Assembly (NCBI GenBank): GCA_030063045.1
Contig: JAQSEB010000029.1
Coordinates: forward strand, 682,001-746,000
DNA length: 64,000 nucleotides
Reading direction: 5' to 3'
DNA from: Pratylenchus scribneri
Lineage: Eukaryota > Nematoda > Chromadorea > Rhabditida > Pratylenchidae
Shown here: in pieces, positions 34,628 through 45,500 of the stretch
How the letters are laid out: the number at the start of each line of letters is the position of its first letter
How positions within the stretch are numbered: the stretch's first letter is position 1
Program-made: the position numbers and the translations under genes
The notes under the pieces: model-generated
What the model was told of the DNA's origin: nothing
The model's database searches: none
What the model saw: the letters and a program-made list of their open reading frames with translations, nothing else

Positions 34628-37600
34628 CTAATCAGTTTGTTTCCTTTTGAAATTTTTTTTCTTCCCCCCCTTTATAATCAGTCGGGAATCCTTCTTCGGC
34701 GGCCCCGACAAAGCTGCAATACGGACCTGAAAAAATGATAAGAAAATCATTTATTTTCATTTTTGTAAATTTTTACCGTATTCATTGCGATTGCCTGCGC
34801 TTCCGTAGCAACTTTGATCCTGAAAAAAAAAACATTTTAGAATAATTTAAACCCAAACTCAAAAAATCATTTTAGAATTATTTTAAACCCAAAAAATCAT
34901 TTTAGAATTATTTTAAACCCAAAAAATCATTTTAGAATTATTTTAAACCCAAAAAATCATTTTAGAATTATTTTAAACCCAAAAAATCATTTTAGAATTA
35001 TTTTAAACCCAAAAAATCATTTTAGAATTATTTTAAACCCAAAAAATCATTTTAGAATTATTTTAAACCGAAAAAATCATTTTAGAATTATTTTAAACCC
35101 AAAAAATCACTTTTCGAACAATTTAAACCCAAAAATTTTTAAATAATTTAAAGTCAACTAAAAACGTACATGCATCCCATTCCGCTCAATAACTTCTTGA
35201 GCACTGCCTCGGTGCAGCCAAATTCCTGGACAAGTGGAGAAATTGGAAGTTGGAAATCGGGCTCTAAAAATGTCCAAATAAAAATATTAAAATAAAAAAT
35301 ATTTTACCATCAAAAAGGAGCAAAAGGCAAAGAAGTTCAGCGAATGCTCGATGTTTGTCCGGGTCCGAAACTGCCATTTTCAAATTGGCAAATCCAGCCA
35401 ATTTTGAATCGCCTTAGATTTTAATTTTGGATAATTAAAATTGATTAAATTGAAATACCCATAAAATCAGTATAAAGATGGGATCTGATTCGAGGAGGCA
35501 ATTCAAATGATTCCAAATCTTGCGATGAAATAAAGTAGCGAGTATTTTCTCCTTTTAGAAGTGTCTAAAATTAATTGAAATTAATTATTTATTAATTTAT
35601 TTTTCCATCCCAATAAAGGATAAATAATGGTTTAAGTGGGGGTTGTCCTACATTCACAAACCAAATATACACAAAATTGGATAGAGCTGGTCAAGATGCA
35701 TTGAATGGTATAAAATTTGTTATGGTTTGGTCAACAATTAAAGGGTATTAAACGGTTTAAACCCATTTTGGTTTGGTCAACAATTAAAGGGTATTAAATG
35801 GTTTAAACCCATTTTGGTTTGGTCAACAATTAAAGGGTATTAAACGGTTTAAACCCATTTTGGTTTGGTCAACAATTAAAGGGTATTAAACGGTTTAAAC
35901 CCATTTTGGTTTGGTCAACAATTAAAGGCTATTAAACGGTTTAAACCCATTTTGGTTTGGTCAACAATTAAAGGGTATTAAACGGTTTAAACCCATTTTG
36001 GTGCAAATTTATTTTAAAAAAAAATCATTTGCCGCCACAGGGTATCGAACCCTATCGCCATGGTGAAAAAATTAGGTGATTTAACCAACTGAGCTATTTT
36101 GGCTCTGATGATCTGCATAACAAATATTACAATTGATCTAAGCCTTAATATAATAAAATGATGTGTCTTTGCCTAATTTTTCATTTCATAAATTTAGGAG
36201 ACAAATTTTTGACATTCCCTATTTCCCCAATATAAATTTACTCACCTTAATAAATTTGGACAATGCCACAATTTTCAATGCCAACACAGAACGGCGCCCC
36301 GGGTTTGAATATTTCAATGGTTGGCCAATTCGTTTGGAAACGAATGGAGGAACACCTTAAATACCCAAAAATATTTTATTTCCGAAATATTTTTCGCCCA
36401 ACCTGATTGAACCAATTTTTGGAGGCTGTCTCTTTGTCTGAAGTAATTCAGCGCTTCCTTCTCGAATTGTTCCCGCATTGTTGAATTCTCTTCATATTCT
36501 TTTGGCAAAAATTGTTCCATTTTGTAAATATCCGCTGGAACTTTTGCATTGTAATTTGGTGCGGGCAAAATGCTACTTGCGCCCTTAATATTAAAAATAT
36601 TTTAAATTAAAATAATTAAAAAAACCCTTTCCAAAATTGAAAGCGGTGCCAATGGTTTCTTTTCTTTCGCCGATTTTCCCTCATTTTGGTAGTCATCTTC
36701 GGCTGCATTTTGTGTCAAAACATTGGATGAGGAAAATGTTGTACTAGTGCCAGCCATTAATGTCTCCTAATAAATTATTTAAATAATTATTAAATTTGCA
36801 ATAATTTTAAAAATAATTAAAGGAAAATGAACTTATAAAGTGTTCTTGATTTTTATAAAAATGATCATTTTAGCTCGAAATTTAACTAGAAGTGTACTTT
36901 AAAATGCATTAAAGTGTGAAGTGTCTATCAAGTGTGGAAAAAAATTATTTGCTCTGGGGCGGATTCGAACCCGAGACCCAACTATTGCGAAAGTTAAGGG
37001 TCTTCCCTTGTTTAAAAATTTCATTATAATTTTTCTATAATCTTATTCACAAAACACAGTCAAAAACCCAGCCCTTATCTATCCAAATCCAGCCATAAAT
37101 AAACCCAATCGCTCAGTTGGTTTTATTCAAAAATTTCAAGGTTTTTTATTTTCAAAATAAATTAAGCCTAATAAAAATATAAAAAAAAAACAAACATTGG
37201 TAATACTGCGTCTGATATTCGCCTCCAACATTTTCTTGTTTTTTGCATTTCCAAAATTCTCGGTCAATCTTCGGCGTTCTGTTCGGAGATCATCTTTGTT
37301 CACTGAGAAATCCTTGGAATAATCCACCGGAAGTTTCCGTCTAAAAATTGATAAATTAAACTAATTTATAGAAATAAATAAACTTTCGGCCACTCAATAG
37401 CTCTTCACTTGGTTTGAATCGTGGTTGAAAATTGATCAGCGCAGTTGGTCGAACATCGATGGCTTTTCCCGTCTTTTTGTCCACAAATGCCAAAACATAT
37501 TCAAAGCCATCACCCGCTGATTCCTCCGTGCCAACATGCGTAATTCGTGTTTGCTAAATTAATTCAAATTTTGATGAATTTTCAAATCAAATAAAACCTT

Positions 37601-37934
37601 TTCTGGTGCCGAACTGGTTATGGAAAATATTTTCTTGTCGGCCTGATTTGCATGTTCCACGATGTCCAGACTGGATGGTTCGGTTGGTTCACCTTGTGGG
37701 AATATTGCAACAATGTCGCGAACACGTTGGCTCATTCCAATACTAAATTTTGCAAAAAATATATTTTGTTAATATTTATAAAAACCTGAGTCGAGAACTG
37801 GGAAGTTGCTTTGCCATTTCTTTTGGGGTTGGAGTGATTTTAGCAATTGATCCTTTCTGATGCTGATTTCGAATTAAACTGCTGGGCGTGCGAAAATTAT
37901 TTTCAATTGCAGTTGAAGAATTGTTGTGTGACAT
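34628..37934 (-). CDS. POLR1E: DNA-directed RNA polymerase I subunit RPA49 (POLR1E/A49)
   Basis: Nuclear/nucleolar subunit of RNA polymerase I; the N-terminal part dimerises with A34.5-type partners and the C-terminal winged helices bind DNA near the active centre. Twelve exons, minus strand: 37934-37786, 37742-37598, 37553-37384, 37340-37196, 36766-36626, 36583-36403, 36355-36246, 35564-35459, 35412-35308, 35263-35170, 34819-34777, 34726-34628; 495 residues. Recognised from TFGNAK-like RRRLTENFGNAKNKK, KPLAPLSILER, APNYNAKVPADIYKMEQFLP, then the winged-helix core LLKGENTRYFISSQDLESFE and LPPRIRSHLYTDFM, plus a Lys-rich tail. Length is slightly above the human protein. Introns carry a 30-bp satellite, a 46-bp satellite and tRNA-like pieces. 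Identity rests on these motifs read by eye. Confidence 0.88.
34850..35115. repeat. 30-bp minisatellite
   Basis: About 8-9 units, AAAAAATCATTTTAGAATTA then TTTTAAACCC, nearly identical, fill RPA49 intron 35169-34820. No other locus in the window has this unit. Confidence 0.93.
35640..36005 (-). repeat. 46-bp satellite element, copy 5 (about 6 units, reversed, truncated)
   Basis: One flank is intact (AAATTGGATAGAGCTGGTCA). The other flank is missing: after the last CCCATTTTGG the sequence runs straight into a tRNA-like fragment. In RPA49 intron 36245-35565. Confidence 0.9.
36008..36110 (-). repeat. tRNA-like fragment with B-box, copy 2
   Basis: Minus strand reads AAAATAGCTCAGTTGGTTAA (D-arm and A-box-like), then GGCGATAGGGTTCGATACCC (T-arm, B-box 36051-36041), then GCGGCAAATGATTTTTTTT. 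The closest of the set to a whole tRNA, but the acceptor stem pairs poorly and there is no normal anticodon stem; a pseudo-tRNA or SINE copy. Confidence 0.65.
36940..37012 (-). repeat. tRNA-like fragment with B-box, copy 3
   Basis: Minus strand GGGTCTCGGGTTCGAATCCG (B-box 36971-36961) then CCCCAGAGCAAATAATTTTT. RPA49 intron. Confidence 0.7.
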
Positions 37935-38681
37935 TTTTTTAAATATTCTCTAAAATTTATTGATTGATTAATCTCGTTTGCGTATTTTATAGAAAAATTC
38001 ATTTAAAACATTTCTAAACTTTGCTTCCCTAGTTTAACATTCATTGAATGTTTAGAAACTGGTTTAAAAAAGGATTTTCCAAACTAACATGCTAAATCAG
38101 ATCAGAAATCTTCAGTGGTTTTTTGGTTCAATCCTTGTAAATTGTCGAAAACCGACTTGGATAAAATACCTCAAACAATAACCTTTTTTGTTAAAACGTA
38201 CATATTGGCAATAGTTAATAGCTTATCTTGGACTAATTAAACTTAAAAATTGATCAATCGGCGACCCAGATCGAAGATCGATCGATCAATTATATTTTAT
38301 TTTAATTAAAAAATGACATTTTATCCAACCGGGTTTCGTTTCGGTCGGCTTCGGCTGGCAGGTGGCGTGGGAGTGGGAGATGGCAGCTCAGTCAGCTGGC
38401 TTTATTTATTACAGTGATTGATCCAAAAACAAATTATAATTTCTCAGGTTTAGCATGTTTAAAAACCCCTTTAAAAATATTATAGTGGTGATGTTTATTT
38501 TTTTAATATTGATGTTCAAATTTTTCAGATGAAATGGATAAAATTAAGATTTAAATTTAATTGTCCCTGTCAAATCTACCAATTGCACCCGCGTTATTGT
38601 AGTACAACAGCAATTCCATCAAGTAAATTATTTTGATGAATTTCATTTTTAATAAATATTTTAACAGAAAATACGAACGAA
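37935..38681. promoter_or_regulatory. Divergent intergenic region (RPA49 / OXLD1-like)
   Basis: About 750 bp between two divergently transcribed genes. It holds the only GC-rich patch of this area, 38335-38402 (GTCGGCTTCGGCTGGCAGG, GTGGGAGTGGGAGATGG, CTCAGTCAGCTGGC), and the pair CGATCGATCAA/GACCCAGATCGAAGATCGAT nearby. Shared promoter function is inference. Confidence 0.4.
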
Positions 38682-39317
38682 ATGATTCGTACCCTACTTG
38701 GCGGTATTGATCCAACTCATCAACAAAAATCTTCCCTAATTGGCCAAATTGAACAACCACCAGCGGTTGGAGGAATTGGCGGCAAGGAAACGATTGATGC
38801 TATTGGGCTGGGAACGTCTACACAGGTTTTTGGAAAATTTTATTACACAAAAAAAAAACATTGAAATAGCGGAAAGATTATAACGATTCAATGGTTTAAC
38901 CTAGACCCCCAAACCTTAATTATTTTTACAAATGTTCAATTAATTTTTCGAATCTTTTAATTTTTAGTAAATCCCAATCCAAAGCTCAGGTCAGAGACTT
39001 CCCCGAGGCTCCAATCCCTGAACTTTGCTGCGGATCAGGCTGCCCTAATTGTATTTTATATATCAATTTAAATAAATAATCTATTCTTCTAATATTTAAG
39101 GTGTGTACATTCAATATGCAGAAGAAGTAATGGATTATGTAAAAGTAAGCTCTCCGAAAATATACAAAATAATCCAAACTCATTTTAGAGTCTTCCCCTT
39201 CATAATGGAATTGTGGAAAAACAGAAGAAAATTGTCCGGGATGCAATGAAAAAGAATGTTCAAGATGACAATTTAAGAATGTTTTTACTGATGGAAATTG
39301 AAGCCAAAGGATTTTAA
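38682..39317 (+). CDS. Oxidoreductase-like domain protein (OXLD1-like)
   Basis: Small protein with the cysteine-rich oxidoreductase-like N-terminal domain found in mitochondrial OXLD1-type proteins; biochemical role unknown. Exons in phase: 38682-38825, 38990-39050, 39101-39144, 39189-39317; 125 residues. The signature is VRDFPEAPIPELCCGSGCPN followed by CVYIQYAEEVMDYVK, matching P..P..CCGSGC.NCV...Y..E. After it comes a Lys-rich helix (EKQKKIVRDAMKK). The first exon (MIRTLLGGIDP) is less certain: another donor at 38815 with acceptor 38966-38967 would also keep frame. The domain itself is clear. Confidence 0.8.
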
Positions 39318-39535
39318 ATAAACAAATGCCTATTTAAGCCTTAATAATGTAATAAAATAATTAAAACCGGTTAACAATTTTTATTATAATTTTATACAAA
39401 AGATTTCTGATAAATAATTAAAAAAGAAAATTCGAAAAATATAATAAAAATTTGACAAGATTTATTTGTTTGTTTAATTTTTGATATGTTTTTTTGTATG
39501 GAATTAATAATTCATCTTTGTTATTCGCTCAAAAT
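39318..39535. other. Short convergent intergenic region
   Basis: Shared 3' flank of the OXLD1-like gene and BLTP3, AT-rich, with AATAAAAT and AATAAA-type poly(A) signals. No other feature. Confidence 0.4.
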
Positions 39536-42500
39536 TTAATCACATTGTTTTTCAATTCCGGGCCCGTCTTCGATGGAAATTTGACCAATTTTAATTCGTA
39601 GAGGGAAACGTTTCTTCGGATCCTAAATTTAATTTTGGTTTTAACAAATCAAAATTGGAGAGAAAAACCTTAATTTCAATTTTGCATTCTTCCAATGAAA
39701 TTTCCAATGCCGAAGGATTTTCTTCCTCCGATGGATTTTGAATGAATGGTGCCAATTGAGAAACGACTTCATCACTAAGGCAAATATTGATTCCGTTAAT
39801 GCCAAGCTGGAAAAAATTATTTTTAAAAATAAATGATTAAAAAATTTAAAACCTTTATTAAACTTTGCCTCTGCGCCGAATCCGAATTAATAGTGATTTT
39901 CAATTTGGCATCATCCATTGGATTTTTTGTATTCTCCGATTTTTCTTCAACCATTTTTAATTTATCAAATGATTTTGGAATTTGGAATGTGACTCCTTTT
40001 TCGGCATAAATTGTTCCACAATTCAATCGCAGTCGTTCGTCCACATAAATGCTAAAAATTGAATATTTATTAGAAAATTATTTAATTTTTCAGAAAGATT
40101 ATTTTTAATTAAGGTGCATTTGTTTATGTTTAAACCTAGGTTTAACCAATTCTAACTTAGTTTTGAACGATTAAACTAAAAAGGGGTTTAAACTGTTTAA
40201 TACCCTTTAATTGTTGACCAAACCAAAATGGGTTTAAACCGTTTAATACCCTTTAATTGTTGACCAAACCAAAATGGGTTTAAACCGTTTAATACCCTTT
40301 AATTGTTGACCAAACCATAACCTAATTATATACCATTCAATGTGTCCATATTGACCAGCTCTATCCAATTTTGGGTATATTTGGTTTGTGAATATAGGAT
40401 AAACCCTCCTTAAACCATTATAACAATAGTAATAAAATTATAACAAACTTCTTAGCAAAACCAATTGCATTTGTTTGCCCGCAATGTGCTCTCAAATGAA
40501 TGTTAAAATCGTCGAGTAATAAATCGAAAACATTCATTTCCTTTCCCAACATTTTCTCTTTTCGCCTCAATATTCGAATGTCTTTTTCGCTGCTGTTACT
40601 TTCCAACGCTTCTTCGGCCTCCACAACCTCATCCGCATCACCAAAAATTTCATCATCCGCTGTAATTGTTGTGCCGTCGAAAATGATTTGTTCAGCCGAT
40701 GTGGAAGTTGTAATTGATAAAGTTTCGTCCAAATTGCTTTCTGAAATAAAAATATTCATGTTTTGGAAATTAAAATTACATCTTAATTCCTAAGGCTCTT
40801 AAAGACTCAGTTTTTAGGGCTCGATTTAATAAATTTTACAAAAAAAAATTTTAAATTTTTCGATTAGGATCCCCACTTTAGCCTAAAGGGATATATATAC
40901 CTTTCAATTGGTAAAATTTAGGTTTCTGGTCCGAATCCTCTCAGAGGCAAATAATTTTTTTCGGTCTTTATTGTCACTTTAGGCATTTTTATATATTTAC
41001 TGAATAATTCTAGAAAAAATAAATTAATTCGAGCAAAAAACCTGACCCTAAATGCGATATTACTGACCTAAATCACTGGGTGTTGGTGCAATCCCAAAAT
41101 CGGGAAGATTTGCTGTGCCAACAAGTTGTTTTCGGCTCACTTGCATTTCCAATGGCAATTTACCCGAAACAGTGATGTCACTGATCCCTCCAAAGCTTTC
41201 AATAGTTTTTAATCCACCCTAAAATGTAAATTAAATTAGCAATTTATTTGATTAATTATTAAGAAAAAATTTTTTGAAAAAAGATTAGTGGCGAGAGGGG
41301 GCAATTACGTATTTTTTGTCTAGAAATGTGCTCAAAATTTGTGCACGAAGCTCGGGAAAAAAATAACTTCCCTTGAGAGGGTTCGAACCCGAGACCTAAA
41401 ATTCTCCAAAAGTGAATGGTTATTCGGGTCGAAAATCAAAAATAATTTTTGTTAGTAACCAAATACGAATTATAATTTAGTAGCACTCACTTGAACAGCA
41501 ATTCCTCCAATTGTTTCGGCAGTTAAACTGGAATTAGGTTTCATTGCCGCCGAATCCAGCGCAAATAATGCTGATGAACTTCCCTTGGCTGAATCGCCAG
41601 CCATTTTCTTGGCAATTTGGGCATTTGTTATTTCATCAATTGGCAAATCTAATAAATAATTGGATTATTTAATATTCATTTTTGGTCAAAACCTGAACAA
41701 CTATTCGACGTATTTGAAGGGGAAATGATATTTTGATTGCCAACATTCGTCCATTTCAAATCATATGGTGAAGGTGCTGGTCCCGCTGGTAAAATTAGGC
41801 GTAAATGAATCTAAAAATTGTCAAATTTTAATTTAATTTTTAAAAATGTCCGCCCACTTTTTCGCATTGACAATAAATGGACAATGGAAGATCCTTTTGT
41901 AAATTTTGGAGGTGTTTTCGAAAGAATTGACGGTCTAAAAATGGATTTTAAATTATTGGAATTAAATTAAAGCAAAAAACCGGAAGCAATTTGATCCATT
42001 AAAATGCCACTCCTCTCGATTAGCTCCAAAAATTGAACAAATTGAAAATGGTCCAATGCAATGCCAATATCCGTTCTTGGTTCCAACAAAATGCAATTCC
42101 CTTTAAAAATGGAATATTATTTGGCGTTTGGTTTGGATTAGAATTAGAGCAAAGTTTAAGTTGGTTAGGGTTTAAAAAATTTTAAAAATTTTTAACCAAA
42201 AGTTGGACCTTTAACTTTTGAAAAATTAAGGTCTCGGGTTCGAATCCGCTACGAGGCAAATAATTTTTTGGTCAAACTTTGTTGCAATTTTAGTAATTAT
42301 ATTGGCCCGAAAATCTAAATATAATGTAAAATCATTTCCAAAATGCACTAATGTTCCCTTATTTTAAATTATTAAACTGACCCGATGAACCAGTCTCCCT
42401 GGAAACAATGCAACCAAAAATGTTCAAATCACTCAACATTGGCAATTCCCAAGTGTCAGGGCCAAAATCGGAATTCACCCATAAAGAGGGGATTGAAATG

Positions 42501-45500
42501 AACCATTCGGCACCGGCGGATGTCCCATTCAATCGTTCAAGCAATGAATTCATTCCATCTTTAAAATTAGAGAATTAAAGAATATTTTTTAATTGGATTG
42601 GGTTAGACTAGTGCATAAATGATTTTTGGGCTTTTAAAACTTTCTTTTTTTAGGCTGGTTAGGTTTTAAAGAGAAGATTTAAGCAGAATTTTGAAATTTT
42701 TGACCTAAAGCTAGGACCTTCCAATCTTTCAAAAATTTAGGATCTTGGGTTCGAATCCTCTCATGGGCAAATAATTTTTTTGGGCATGGTAGTCATTTTT
42801 GTAAATTTTTATACATTTTATTGTTCAATTCTAGACCAAAAAAATTTTCAGAAAATTTTGACCCATAGAGATGACCGTTTTCCCGACAAAATTTATGTCT
42901 CGGGTTCGAATCCGCTAATGGGCAAATAATTTTTTCCGACTTGTTTATTATTTGTATAAATTCTAACGTACTTTTCTAGATGAACTATAATAATTCAGAT
43001 CTTTTGATTTATATTTAAATAAAGTTAAAACTGACCAAATTGTTTGGTTCTAAGCTCAAATTCCTCCTGCAAAATGCCACCAATATTGTAAAAATTTTGT
43101 GCATCCGCCGATCGAATAAATTCCATTTGTTTTTTGTGCTGACCATTTTTGAACATCACCGGCAATGGGACTTGAGCATCGTTGAGTAAAACAAAATTTG
43201 AAAGTGTGGCGGTGGAGGCGTTCAAAATAAATCTTCTGGGAAATCGATGATCGGTTTGGACGGCGGTGGCACTTTTTGGTGATGAATCGGTGGATGGCAA
43301 AATTCGGAGCAAATTTTCGTTTGGCAAGAGAATAATCTACAAAAAAAATAAAAAATTTTTGTACAATTTTATGGATGGAAACCTTTGGCATAATAAATTC
43401 AAAGCGAATTTCGGGCATTTGACTCGTTTTTGCGGAAGAGGCGGTAGAACTAATTTGGGGAGTATCCTTTAAAAATTAATTTAATATTTTAAATTATTTA
43501 AAATATTTACGAAAGAATTCAAAATATTTTCAAAGGCATAGACAAGCCAACGAATTGATTTTGGATCTGGGGCCAATTCCATTGGAGCCAGCACAAGATG
43601 AATTGAATCGGGAGGAACTGAAAAATAATAAATGGTATTTAATTGTTAGCGGTTCAAGTTTATCCTAGATTCATAAACCTTAATCTTTATCGATTATTCT
43701 TATCAACTGGCATTGGGTTTAACCAATTCTAACTTAGTTTTGAACCATTAAACCAAAATTGGTTTAAACCGTTTAATACCCTTTAATTGTTGACCAAACC
43801 AAAATGGGTTTAAACCGTTTAATACCCTTTAATTGTTGACCAAACCAAAATGGGTTTAAACCGTTTAATACCCTTTAATTGTTGACCAAACCAAAATGGG
43901 TTTAAACCGTTTAATACCCTTTAATTCTTGACCAAACCAAAATGGGTTTAAATCGTTTAATACCCTTTAATTGTTGACCAAACCAAAATGGGTTTAAACC
44001 GTTTAATACCCTTTAATTGTTGACCAAACCAAAATGGATTTAAACCGTTTAATACCCTTTAATTGTTGACCAAACCATAACAAATTACATACCATTCAAT
44101 GCATTTTATGACCAGCTCTATCCAATTTTGGGTATATGATATATAGGTCTAAGATAAATTTGTATAGTTTAAATACTTTTTCTCTGCATTATTTTTGGAT
44201 AAATTAAATTTAAATAAATTTAACAAACGTGGATATGCATTTGTGGCCGGAAAATTGTAACTGGAAACTTCCAAATGAAAGAATGAAATTGTTTGAGGCA
44301 ATTTCTCTTTTGCCCTTTTATTCATAGAAAGCAAAGATTTCAATGCATCCTTTTTTGTTGTTCTTTCGGAAACGGACTGAAAAAAAATAATAAAATTCAA
44401 ATTTAATAAAAAAACCTGAATGATCAAATTCTCAATTCGAATTATGACATTTTGGGAGACAAGTTGTGGCCAAGTTCGAACAAAACGGTCGCATAAATTT
44501 GGCTCTAAATTTAATAAAAATTTAATTTTAAATTATTTTTAATAATTTTTACCCATTTTGCTGGTCAAAATTCGAAAATGTTGGTCCAATTGCATTTTGA
44601 CTAGATCAGTGAACGGATTTGGGGAGGAATATCGAAGCCAGGTTTGGCGATTGGAAAAGTCGCCCATCCGTTCAAAAACTGCATTTTCCGGGTAAAAATC
44701 AATTCGCAATTTCTGGACAATTGCCTGCATTGCACCACAGTCGATATTCCAATCGGCGGGGAGACCTTCAATATAAATTGGGAAATTTATTTAATGGAAT
44801 TGGAGGAAATTTTGAATTTTGATAAAAAAAATATTTATTATGGATATTAAGATAGTAATGCACTGCGCAAATTTCCCTTTTGTTCATTAAAGTATCGATC
44901 GAAATTGAAAATTTTTAAATTTTCGACGATTTTTTTCTAAATTAAAATCCGAGGCCGCAAAATTCCAAATAAAAAGCATATCCTGGGTAGACATACAAAA
45001 AAGCATAGGACAAAACGCATTTGTAAATCCATTTTGTCCACTCGGGGTAGCATACCCTGATGAGTAGTTAAATGCAACATACCCTGGGTAAGATAATTTC
45101 CTAAACCTAATTATACAAAATTCCATTATAATCCAATCCCCAATGTACAATGTTTATAATTTACAAATTTGTTAAAAAATTTTGAAATTACCATCGGTGG
45201 ATGCATCATCACAAAGGTGCAAATCAATGCGAGAAATGATCAAATGATGGGATGATTGGGGAATATCGATTTGTCGAAAAAGGTTGGATTGCATCAATTG
45301 TGGATTTGGGGACGGATTTGGCTTAAAAATTTATATTAAAATTTCCAAAATATCAAATAATATACCGTGAATGAATTTTGTTGTTTGACCATTGAAATTG
45401 GCATTTCTTTCCCGACTGAATTGGCCAAATCCAAAATATGTTTGTAAAAATCGATTGCCGAACGAAGATGGGCCATATAAGCCAACCAATGGATTTCCTC

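Noticed and set aside
36008..36110. Intact tRNA gene
   Set aside because: It has D-arm-like and T-arm sequences, but the acceptor stem pairs poorly and no standard anticodon stem forms; the tail matches seven other fragments.
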